Both the position numbers and the translations under genes were made by a program. DNA of 33,712 bases, taken from Chitinophagales bacterium. Lineage in GTDB: Bacteria; Bacteroidota; Bacteroidia; Chitinophagales; Chitinophagaceae. The stretch covers positions 1-33,712 of the forward strand of contig JAAFIK010000053.1 in assembly GCA_013298665.1 (NCBI GenBank), given 5' to 3'. The notes below the pieces were generated by a model. It was not told the DNA's origin and did not search any database. It saw nothing but the letters and a program-made list of their open reading frames with translations. This document shows positions 26,098 through 33,586 of the stretch, one piece after another. Each line of letters begins with the position of its first letter. The stretch's first letter is position 1.

Positions 26098-27390
26098 ATG
26101 TCTGCCTCAATAGATGACCGGTTAAAAATGGCTAAACATGAAACTATGCATACGAGTGAGAAGGTAACCCATAACCTGAATAAGTACCGGGAATGGGTCA
26201 ACAGCTTTGATGATGACTTCCGTGAAATCAGGACATCGGCATTGTTGCTGCTCAACAATGATTGTACCAACCATGCAGGTGTACTGCATGAACTGGCGAC
26301 ACTGGTTGACAACGGGTTAAAATCCGCCAGGCAGTTGACCACAACCGAAAAGGCAGAAGTGAGCAAACAGTTGATGGGGCTCTTCGCCAATACAGCAGCA
26401 TCGGGTTCTTATGAGTTGTCTGCCGCCCTGAGAAACATCGTTCAAAAGAACAGCAACCTGTTTGAATCGAACTATGGCAATAAACTCAATCTTTTTTACA
26501 AACCGGTGATCGGAGCCATATGGAAAGACATTGACCATTGGGTGTGCAGCATCACGCGTTTGCAGGAGACGCACCGGTCACAGGACATACAATTATCTGT
26601 TCCGCGGGAAACCATTGAAGATTTTCTTTTGCGATTGCGCAACCGGATACTCGAAAACTGTGCGGAGGACATGGCCCTGCTGTACGATCATATCCGGCTT
26701 GTACGGGAAGAGGCAGGACAGTTACTGCAACCTGTTATTGGCAAAGGTTTGGCTTCAGCACCTCCCGTTGTTGTGTATGCGGCAAAAGCGGACCAGTTGA
26801 TTACCAGTTGCCTCCGTATTGAAACACCATACCAGGGCAGCTATCCACGGAAAAACTTCCGCAGCTTTATTTTTGAGATGCGCTCTTTCTCTATGATGTT
26901 TTTGCTGATCCTCTCCTCCTTTGGTATCAATAAATATATCGCTAAAAATGAACAGGCAAAAACCATTGTTTTTATCATTTCCATGACGCTGGTGGCCATT
27001 GGCATACTAAACACATTTGCCAACAGCCATGATTCTAAAATAGACAAAGAAGAAGACGAATTGAACAAGGCCAGGCAGAAAATATATGCAGAACTTAAGC
27101 GAAGCCTTAATGAGTGCATGGCCGACTGGAAGACATATGTTCTCGGTGTCTTCAGGTATGCCATGGCCGATATTACCGACGAGGCAGACCAGTTGATCCG
27201 GGAAGATTCGAAACAAAAGACAGATGACCTGGCTGCGGAAAAATCAAGACTCAACAACCTCTCGCAACAACTGGAGGCCAGGGACAGAAAACTACAGGAA
27301 CTGGTGAGAAAAAGCGAAGTTTTAAAACTACAGGCCACTGAAGCGATCAGTACATTTCAGGCAAAACTGCCATCCAGTGCGATTAATTAA
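26098..27390 (+). CDS. Membrane-hairpin protein with cytoplasmic helical domains and C-terminal coiled coil
   Basis: A 430-aa protein, first gene of the five-gene operon. The N-terminal ~260 residues are soluble and helical. Two membrane helices follow close together (about 263-283, SFSMMFLLILSSFGIN; about 289-310, TIVFIISMTLVAIGILN), separated by a short charged turn (NEQAK). The C-terminal ~120 residues are a charged coiled coil (KIDKEEDELNKARQKIYAEL, LEARDRKLQELVRKSE). Both long domains should lie on the same, probably cytoplasmic, side. This layout suits a membrane anchor for the coiled-coil protein encoded 18 bp downstream, with which its C-terminus could bundle; this is inference. No catalytic motif or known family was recognised. 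Confidence 0.62.
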   Translation: MSASIDDRLKMAKHETMHTSEKVTHNLNKYREWVNSFDDDFREIRTSALLLLNNDCTNHAGVLHELATLVDNGLKSARQLTTTEKAEVSKQLMGLFANTAASGSYELSAALRNIVQKNSNLFESNYGNKLNLFYKPVIGAIWKDIDHWVCSITRLQETHRSQDIQLSVPRETIEDFLLRLRNRILENCAEDMALLYDHIRLVREEAGQLLQPVIGKGLASAPPVVVYAAKADQLITSCLRIETPYQGSYPRKNFRSFIFEMRSFSMMFLLILSSFGINKYIAKNEQAKTIVFIISMTLVAIGILNTFANSHDSKIDKEEDELNKARQKIYAELKRSLNECMADWKTYVLGVFRYAMADITDEADQLIREDSKQKTDDLAAEKSRLNNLSQQLEARDRKLQELVRKSEVLKLQATEAISTFQAKLPSSAIN

Positions 27391-27408
27391 CTATAAAAAT
27401 AAATCCTC

Positions 27409-28722
27409 ATGTCAGAAAATTCAGATGAAATAAGGGCCCAGGCCAATGCTGCTGCACAGGAGTCGCAGGAATTACTCATACAGATCCAGCATACCCGTGA
27501 AGAAGCGGAAAATCTCAGAACGGCTTCACAGGAATTGCAGGAGGGCACGGAACAACTGCACACAGCCACCATGCAAATGCACGGCGAAATGGAAACGATT
27601 CAGGGCAGGGTAAATGAGATACAGGAAGAAGCACAAATGATGCACGGGCAGGCACAGCAGATCAGCGAAGAAATGCTCACTTTTCAGGAAACGGCCAAAG
27701 GGCTTCACGATGAACTGCAGGAATTTCACGAGCAATCCGCCCAACTGCAAACAGCGGCAGCGGAAATACATGACAACCTGCAGGACATGGATACAGAAGG
27801 GCAGGCTGCACTCACCAGCATCACAGCCATCCATGAACACGTGGCTGCCCTGCACGAACATACGGCCGAATTACACGACCATACCAATGCCTTACACACG
27901 CATACCTCCGAACTGCACGATCACTCCAATGAACTTCATACCCATATTGCAGACACGCATGTGCATACCGCAAAACTGCATGAACATACGGCTGAATTAC
28001 ATGAGCATACAGCGCAACTGCATGACCATACAGCCGAGCTCAGCACACACACCGACCAGTTGCATACACAAACGCTTGAATTGCACAACAATACGCTGGC
28101 ACTTCATGACCAGAGTTTGACGCTGACTAACCAGGCGGTTCAACTGCACGACCAGACTTCACAGTTGTACGACCAGACAAAGGAACTGACCGCAGGCACA
28201 TCGGAGTTGCACCAGCAAGCCCAGCAACTGACACAGGAGAATCAGCAGTTTCACCAGCAATCGGTACAGCTTACCCAGGAAACCCAGCAGTTGCAACAGC
28301 AGTCTGCCCAGCTCACCGAAGAAACAAAAGGTTTGCATGCAGAATCGGAAGGTTTGCGGAACAATATTGAACAGTTAAAGGACAACGGGGTGCGGTTGGT
28401 GGATGATATTGACGGATTGCGCCAAAACTCCAATGAACTGAGGAACAATATTGAAAACCTGTTTCAGGACAGTGGGCATCTTAAGGAAAATATCCTTGGG
28501 GTTTTAAACAGTGCCGAACAGTTGCACCACAATATCAATGATATCTTCAGTCATTCCAAAGACCTGCTGAGCAATATTGATGGTGTTTTTGGATCGGCTA
28601 AAGACCTGCTGGGTATGATCACGCACAACAAATCTGAATCCGATGGTGTACTTTCCGAAATCCAGGGTGCCCTTTCTATTGCTATGGATATTGTGAAAAC
28701 ACTGAGCAGCTTTGGCATTTGA
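27409..28722 (+). CDS. Histidine-rich continuous coiled-coil protein with ten HxH heptads
   Basis: A 437-aa protein that is almost entirely heptad repeat, with no signal peptide and no membrane helix. From residue 141 to about 420 a Leu recurs every seven residues. Residues 141-210 are ten consecutive heptads with an HxH pair (LHEHTAE, LHDHTNA, LHTHTSE, LHDHSNE, THVHTAK and others). After these the His are progressively replaced by Gln (LHDQ, LTQE), then by Asn/Asp (LRNN, LKEN). Later heptads have Ile four residues after Leu, which sets the register as Leu = d and Thr/Ser/Ile = a, so the two His occupy e and g beside the core. A straight coiled coil of this length would be about 65 nm. Metal- or pH-dependent assembly is an attractive inference; no known family was recognised. 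It is second in the operon, 18 bp from its neighbours on each side. Confidence 0.7.
   Translation: MSENSDEIRAQANAAAQESQELLIQIQHTREEAENLRTASQELQEGTEQLHTATMQMHGEMETIQGRVNEIQEEAQMMHGQAQQISEEMLTFQETAKGLHDELQEFHEQSAQLQTAAAEIHDNLQDMDTEGQAALTSITAIHEHVAALHEHTAELHDHTNALHTHTSELHDHSNELHTHIADTHVHTAKLHEHTAELHEHTAQLHDHTAELSTHTDQLHTQTLELHNNTLALHDQSLTLTNQAVQLHDQTSQLYDQTKELTAGTSELHQQAQQLTQENQQFHQQSVQLTQETQQLQQQSAQLTEETKGLHAESEGLRNNIEQLKDNGVRLVDDIDGLRQNSNELRNNIENLFQDSGHLKENILGVLNSAEQLHHNINDIFSHSKDLLSNIDGVFGSAKDLLGMITHNKSESDGVLSEIQGALSIAMDIVKTLSSFGI
27829..28380 (+). repeat. 21-bp-period coding repeat (heptad array)
   Basis: The DNA repeats with a 21-bp period encoding seven-residue units. The first ten units (27829-28038) carry CAT/CAC codons at positions two and four; later units replace them with CAG/AAT-type codons. 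Codons for the same residue vary between units, so the array is kept by protein selection or is old, not a fresh slippage product. Confidence 0.75.
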
Positions 28723-28740
28723 GGTATTCAATAACAGCAT

Positions 28741-29523
28741 ATGCAAACAACCGAAACATTTACCTACAACGATTTTATCCTGTTGAATGTTCACCAGAGC
28801 TTTCATCCTGGCGGACTTATGTCCACACTCAGGATTTTATCGAATATACCCGGGCAAAACCATACCAGCGTTATCCTGGATTTTGGTTGCGGCAATGGTA
28901 TAACACTGGCCTTACTCGAAAAGACCGGCTACCGCAATCTTATTGGTTATGACAGTAGTTCAGAAGCAATTGAAACCTGCAGGCAAAGACACCTGGACGC
29001 CCAGTTCTGCACCAATATTACAACCATTAAGGAAACACATATAGACATTATCCTTCTGGAAAGCCTGCTGAGTTTTAATGACGCCATGGCGTTAAACCGG
29101 TTGATCCATACATTGGGCAGCATGATTACCCGATACGGCGTAAGGCATATTGCTGTTATTGATTACTTCTCCATTGACGCCCTGAGTCCGGCAATGACTA
29201 ACCTGCTGAAGGAAAAATTTGGCGTAAAAGCCATCCGGACAGCCGATGCAATCCAAAAGATCATTACCGGTATTCACGAGCAACAGCAAACTATTTATTA
29301 CCATGAATATCCCTTTACTGACGCGATGCTGCCGCGATATGCGCTAACCACATTGCTGGAGCAATACGAAAAAAATAAGGCGGCAGCAAAATGCCGTTTT
29401 GTGCGCAACAATGTTGAAGGGTTCAATGATTACCTGCAGGCATTAAACAGCGTTTATGCCCAGTTCCCTCAATCATTCAGGTATTTTGAAACCATTATAG
29501 CGGTTCAACCAGCCATACCATAG
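28741..29523 (+). CDS. Class I SAM-dependent methyltransferase
   Basis: A 260-aa cytoplasmic protein. Motif I is clear, VILDFGCGNGITLALLE at about residues 40-56, followed by the acidic end of strand 2 (NLIGYDSS, about 70-77), the SAM ribose-binding position. Later motifs are less distinct (IDIILLESLLSF is in the motif IV position). The rest has no DNA-, RNA- or quinone-methylase signature, so the substrate is unknown. It lies third in the operon, 18 bp after the coiled-coil gene; small spacing implies co-transcription. Modification of one of the neighbouring proteins is a reasonable but untested idea. Confidence 0.75.
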   Translation: MQTTETFTYNDFILLNVHQSFHPGGLMSTLRILSNIPGQNHTSVILDFGCGNGITLALLEKTGYRNLIGYDSSSEAIETCRQRHLDAQFCTNITTIKETHIDIILLESLLSFNDAMALNRLIHTLGSMITRYGVRHIAVIDYFSIDALSPAMTNLLKEKFGVKAIRTADAIQKIITGIHEQQQTIYYHEYPFTDAMLPRYALTTLLEQYEKNKAAAKCRFVRNNVEGFNDYLQALNSVYAQFPQSFRYFETIIAVQPAIP

Positions 29524-29561
29524 GAAACAACCTGTCAAAACGAACAGATAAACAATAAGCA

Positions 29562-30431
29562 ATGGAAAAACGATTCACTGCAGCCGCATTTATCGCCATA
29601 CTGGTGGTGATGGGCTTATCGCCAAAACCGGGCCAACACCATACCGGCGCTGATGATCCCATCAAAGAAATCATCAGGCGGATTGTCCTGCTTGAATCGC
29701 AGGTAAGTAAACTGGATGAGGCTATCGGTTCAAACCGGAAGGGTGTCAAGTCACAATTATCGACCTTACAATCGGCTTTGCGCTCAAATGAGAAAGGCAT
29801 TGCTGAGCAGTTAGCAGATCTCAGGGCAGAACTGCAAACCCAAACCGAAACGGTAAATAAGCAAATGGTCACATTGAAAGAGGATATGGTATACAAGTCG
29901 TTGCCCGCGGGCAGTATTGTTGCTTTCGCCCGCGACGAAAGCCAGATACCCGCCGGCTGGGTATTGTGCGATGGGCGAAGGATAAATGATCCAAATTCAG
30001 CATTCAACAATGCTTATGTACCGGATCTTGTTGCCTCATTTATAAGGGGCAAGGCGCGTAATGAAGCGTTGTATGCAACAGGTGGCAAGGATGAAATAAG
30101 CGGCCACAGGCATACCGTTTCCAGTCATACCCACGAGGTTGGCAACCATACGCACAATTTTACAACCAACTCCGTCAGTATTACCGGCAACTGGTCTTGT
30201 AATTATGGATACGGTGTCCAGTTTACCCAGGGCGGAAAAATAAGGTATATACTTGGGGGCGATACGGAGGCACAGTATACTGAAAATTCAAGCCATTACC
30301 ATTCCGGCACTACAGGGAATGCTTCTGATGGTTATACTGGACAAGGCGGTGGTGGTACCACGGGCTACTCCCCCGCCGAAACAAATATACCCGGCTATGT
30401 AGCCCTGTATTACATCATAAAAATCAAGTAA
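29562..30431 (+). CDS. Secreted phage tail-collar domain protein with coiled-coil stalk and HxH motifs
   Basis: A 289-aa protein with an N-terminal signal/anchor (FTAAAFIAILVVMGLSP). A coiled-coil stalk (about 38-110, IKEIIRRIVLLESQVSKLDE and following) leads to a tail-collar domain starting at about residue 114 (LPAGSIVAFARDESQIPAGW, then LCDGRRI), as in phage short tail fibres and microcystin-dependent (MdpB-like) proteins. HxH motifs follow at 182-198 (GHRHTVSSHTHEVGNHTH), the type that binds metal ions on the threefold axis of T4 gp12, and an HYH lies near the C-terminus. The C-terminus ends PGYVALYYIIKIK, the usual collar-family ending. Trimeric fibre formation on the cell surface is expected from the family. 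It is fourth in the operon, 38 bp after the methyltransferase. Confidence 0.78.
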   Translation: MEKRFTAAAFIAILVVMGLSPKPGQHHTGADDPIKEIIRRIVLLESQVSKLDEAIGSNRKGVKSQLSTLQSALRSNEKGIAEQLADLRAELQTQTETVNKQMVTLKEDMVYKSLPAGSIVAFARDESQIPAGWVLCDGRRINDPNSAFNNAYVPDLVASFIRGKARNEALYATGGKDEISGHRHTVSSHTHEVGNHTHNFTTNSVSITGNWSCNYGYGVQFTQGGKIRYILGGDTEAQYTENSSHYHSGTTGNASDGYTGQGGGGTTGYSPAETNIPGYVALYYIIKIK

Positions 30432-30433
30432 TC

Positions 30434-30982
30434 ATGACCACACACACGTACAGGAAACGCAATCATTTCCCCGACTGGCTTTTTTATGGCTTAACGGTTG
30501 TTTTGCTCACAACAGGTTCATTATCCGTAATATTCTATAGCAAGACAGAGCAGGCAGTTGAACACCTGACACAGATAGCCGACTCACTCGCTGTCGTCCG
30601 GATCAATATGCATACGATTGATTCTGTTTTTGGCAACCAGGGGAGGTTTGAAATAAAGAATATGGGTACACAGGATTTTACCATCAGGGATTTTTTTGTA
30701 TGTTATTTTGACAGTACCCGGAAAACGTTTCAAACCCTGAGGGGAACGATGGACAAGACCCTTCGTACCAATGAATCCTGCAGACCGGTTTATCACAGGG
30801 GTATGAATGCGCTATGGGATGGCCGTACGCTTTGCTATTTCCTGACCATACAGCCTGGCGGCCTTATGAAGGGCATGGGCGATTTGTACTATGCGGGTCA
30901 ATTACAAGAAGGAAAGGCTGTTGAAATCAGTGTTGATAACCGCGATGACAACTCGGATTTCTTTGTAACCACCTGCAACTGA
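30434..30982 (+). CDS. Small membrane-anchored protein with beta-rich outer domain
   Basis: A 182-aa protein starting 2 bp after the collar gene, so translationally coupled to it. A single membrane helix at about residues 15-37 (LFYGLTVVLLTTGSLSVIFY) follows a basic N-terminus (YRKRNH), giving an outside C-terminal domain. A short helical region (AVEHLTQIADSLAVVRIN) is followed by a beta-rich domain with several Cys (FFVCYF, ESCRPVY, TLCYFLTI, FVTTCN). No known family was recognised. Tight coupling suggests it assembles with the collar protein. It is the last gene of the operon; a hairpin follows at 31036. Confidence 0.6.
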   Translation: MTTHTYRKRNHFPDWLFYGLTVVLLTTGSLSVIFYSKTEQAVEHLTQIADSLAVVRINMHTIDSVFGNQGRFEIKNMGTQDFTIRDFFVCYFDSTRKTFQTLRGTMDKTLRTNESCRPVYHRGMNALWDGRTLCYFLTIQPGGLMKGMGDLYYAGQLQEGKAVEISVDNRDDNSDFFVTTCN

Positions 30983-31035
30983 TCAATATGCCAGTATAAC
31001 CGGCTTACCGGATGGTCACGACCATTTAAACAACA

Positions 31036-31060
31036 AAGCCCCGCTTTTGGGCCGGGGCTT
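31036..31060. terminator. Hairpin between convergent genes, probable bidirectional terminator
   Basis: An 8-bp stem (AAGCCCCG with CGGGGCTT) around a 9-nt loop, placed between the stops of the (+) operon and the (-) gene. The U-tract is weak in either direction. Confidence 0.6.
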
Positions 31061-31085
31061 GTATAGCACATCCATCACAAAACCA

Positions 31086-32957
31086 TTATGGCATTGCAGT
31101 CTTGCAGAAAGACATCCAGTCGCCAATACCACCATGCTGGTCTTCGCCGTTGGTCAGTTTCAATTCGGCGCCAAGCCTGACGGTATACGCACAATTGAGC
31201 AGACTGCTTACCGGCACCACTGCCCCACCCTTCACCAATTGCACCGCCGTACCAAAGGTTTCAGCAACCGAACCGGCAGGTGCAATATGCTCAAGTGTGT
31301 ACGGACCACCCGGACCAATCAATTCAAGCGTCACTGCACCAAGGTTGGGATTGGCTGCGGTATAGTTGACGTGTATGGCATCCGTAATGGGTGTGCAGCC
31401 TGTGCCGCCACCACCGCCGATCATTTCCTGTATGTCAATGCACGCAACGCCCATTTCACTATCGGTTTGCGGCATCCATGAGCCAAACTTTGGTACATCG
31501 GCATACACGGTATTGAACATGGCGATGGGGTTAGATACACCGGCATCTGCTTCTGATGCGGGATTACCCACCTGACGTTTCCGCATCCGTATTTTGAAGA
31601 AACGGTTGGGTTGTAATGGTGCCTTGGTGGTGGTGGATTGCCCCTGCACCAACCCCGCCATACTTACTACAGCACCATTCAGTTTTGCCGTATTGAGGCT
31701 CAGCACTTCTGCATTCTGGTTGGGCCAGAAATCAGCATCCTGCGGCACTTTGATCCAGCCCCCGGCATCCACACCCGGGCCGGTACTGCCGATGGTGTAT
31801 GGGGTAATTGCCACCGGGTTCACGGGGTCTGCCGTTAACCTGATGAATTGCCCGATTTCTGCAGCACACATGTCTGCTTGCAGTACTTTTTTCCATGCAC
31901 CCATCGGGGCACCACCCGGGCCGGCTGTTTCGACCGTATCAAAACTATACTCCATGGCTACGCCACCCATTGTTTTAGCAAGGTTGCCAATAAGTTTGAT
32001 GCAACTGTAAAATGCCTGTCCTGCCGGTGTTTTACCCGTTGCCGCAGCAATCACATTGGGGTTACCCGCCGCTACGGTTTCATTGATAAAATGTTTGCCA
32101 TTGTTACCAATTCTGGTAAAACTTGCGGTTATCACAGGGTCTGGTATCACAATATCTTTAAGGCAGAGGTTTACGCAGAGGCAATGACCGACATTGTTCC
32201 TGCGGTTGGCGGCGGTTTCTCCCTGTATGGGTACCCCGTTGTAGGTATAGGTAAAATAAACATCCGGACCGCTGAGGAAGGTAAGCGCGCCGGGATCAGT
32301 TTCAATATTGATCCATGGCGACAGGAAGGTTTTTTTAAAATCGGCGGAGGTATAGTCGATCCGGAAAAAACCGGTAGCGTCTGTTGTGGCTGAACCCAGG
32401 TTGTCGTCGGTAAAAAAGTCGGCGTCCATTGCCGTTACCTGTACACCGGGTATGGGTGTTTGGGTGCCGCAGATGTGCATGTGGCCGATGATGACCCAGG
32501 CGTCAAAATAACGTACCCTGATGTTGCACCACCAGCGCGATGGAATGCTGTAGTGCCATTGGTAAAAGGGCTGTTCCTGCCCGCGGCTCATCCGCCACTG
32601 GGGATAAATGGTGGTGAGGTGAAACTGTGGTGTTGCCTTTGGCGGTTTGGGCGGCATACGAGGCACCGTACCACAGATAAAATCTATGTCAAAAGCGGTA
32701 TCCTTGTACTTTTCGTCCAGCTCAACCGAAAAGTTCCCGTTGACATCAATGTCGGCCGTGGTGACCAGCAGGCTTTCCTTTGCAATACGTTCGCGTTCGG
32801 TTACCATCCGGAAAGTATCTTTTGTACTCGCTACTGCGTTTTCCACTACCCTTTCTTTTTCAAAGGGGAGGTAAAGCAATACTTTGTTGCCGGTGAGCGG
32901 CTCTGCATAAGCTTCGCAGAGTTGTCCGCTGAGATTACCTTGTAAGATCAATTTCAT
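31086..32957 (-). CDS. Large hypothetical protein with carboxypeptidase-regulatory-like domain
   Basis: A 623-aa protein, starting MKLILQGNLSGQL, without a signal peptide. Residues about 15-100 look like an all-beta domain (NKVLLYLPFEKERVVENA, IDVNGNFSVEL). A proline-rich linker (PRMPPKPPKATP) follows. Residues about 150-215 resemble a carboxypeptidase-regulatory/transthyretin-like fold (TPIPGVQVTAMDADF, TTDATGFFRIDY). A Cys cluster (HCLCVNLCLKD) follows, then a long unrecognised part with Gly/Ala-rich beta sequence and two late segments (GGGGGTGCTPITDAI; GGIGDWMSFCKTAMP at the end). It is convergent with the collar operon. Its promoter region carries the same bipartite motif as the small gene at 20694-21032. 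Function unknown. Confidence 0.6.
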   Translation of the reverse strand: MKLILQGNLSGQLCEAYAEPLTGNKVLLYLPFEKERVVENAVASTKDTFRMVTERERIAKESLLVTTADIDVNGNFSVELDEKYKDTAFDIDFICGTVPRMPPKPPKATPQFHLTTIYPQWRMSRGQEQPFYQWHYSIPSRWWCNIRVRYFDAWVIIGHMHICGTQTPIPGVQVTAMDADFFTDDNLGSATTDATGFFRIDYTSADFKKTFLSPWINIETDPGALTFLSGPDVYFTYTYNGVPIQGETAANRRNNVGHCLCVNLCLKDIVIPDPVITASFTRIGNNGKHFINETVAAGNPNVIAAATGKTPAGQAFYSCIKLIGNLAKTMGGVAMEYSFDTVETAGPGGAPMGAWKKVLQADMCAAEIGQFIRLTADPVNPVAITPYTIGSTGPGVDAGGWIKVPQDADFWPNQNAEVLSLNTAKLNGAVVSMAGLVQGQSTTTKAPLQPNRFFKIRMRKRQVGNPASEADAGVSNPIAMFNTVYADVPKFGSWMPQTDSEMGVACIDIQEMIGGGGGTGCTPITDAIHVNYTAANPNLGAVTLELIGPGGPYTLEHIAPAGSVAETFGTAVQLVKGGAVVPVSSLLNCAYTVRLGAELKLTNGEDQHGGIGDWMSFCKTAMP

Positions 32958-32979
32958 TGTAAAAATTTTATAATATTAT

Positions 32980-33005
32980 GCCTACTCTGTTTGCCCCTTT
33001 TCGGC
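32980..33005 (-). promoter_or_regulatory. Bipartite upstream motif, copy 2 (GCCGAAAA-N9-AGAGTAGGC)
   Basis: On the - strand, GCCGAAAA (33005-32998), a 9-nt spacer and AGAGTAGGC (32988-32980), followed after 22 nt by the ATG of the 31086-32957 gene. Both blocks and the spacing match the copy at 21051-21076, while the spacer sequences differ. Confidence 0.5.
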
Positions 33006-33234
33006 TTCCGGGGCTGGTGGGTTATTGTGGAGCTACATCAGCCCGGCCGTGTTTTTGTTACCCCTCCTCCGGCAACCGCATGACGGACATAAAAAAGGCT
33101 GCCCGTTGTCATTCAGCTTACTGTTGATCGCGATTGGAGTTGTTGGGCAGACGGTTGAATCTTTTTTACAGGATGGCTGACTTTTGATAGTTGCCCCGGG
33201 TACTCAGTCGCAGGATAAGGAAGGCAAAGGGTAG

Positions 33235-33276
33235 GATATCCCACTGATATCCCACTGTAAAGGGAAGTGGGATATC
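33235..33276. repeat. 11-bp tandem direct repeat with inverted third copy
   Basis: GATATCCCACT occurs at 33235-33245 and again directly at 33246-33256. Its exact reverse complement AGTGGGATATC lies at 33266-33276, giving an 11-bp perfect hairpin with a 9-nt loop. Confidence 0.8.
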
Positions 33277-33345
33277 TATGGGTGAATACTGGCTGAGGAG
33301 CGGGTAGTACCTGGTACTCAGTACTCAGCCGGGTGCATCCTCAAT

Positions 33346-33573
33346 CTTATGCCGCGGGGTTACACATCGGGGTAAGCATCGGGGGAGACCCGCTGTCTGA
33401 GACCCGCCAGCTACGGGGGTAAATGGGAAAAGACGGGCTTAGACGGCTAACCCTCGGCTTTACTACGGGGTTACTCCGGGTGTGCTATAGGAAAGATGCC
33501 TTGTAACGTTACTTGGTACTTAGTCGGTCGGGGTTCTGTCTTGATACTTATGCCGCGGGGTAAAACAACGGGG
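33346..33573. repeat. Diverged 27-bp repeat pair
   Basis: The two copies are at 33346-33372 and 33547-33573, each CTTATGCCGCGGGGT followed by an ACA-containing stretch and CGGGG, with three mismatches. Each is preceded by a GGTACT(C/T)AG word 25-35 bp upstream, so the repeat unit may be about 65 bp. Confidence 0.55.
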
Positions 33574-33586
33574 CGCCAGTTTTCCC

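Noticed and set aside
31102..32945. Several open frames on the + strand opposite the 623-aa gene
   Set aside because: They are complement frames of a clearly coding (-) gene with a good start and upstream motif.
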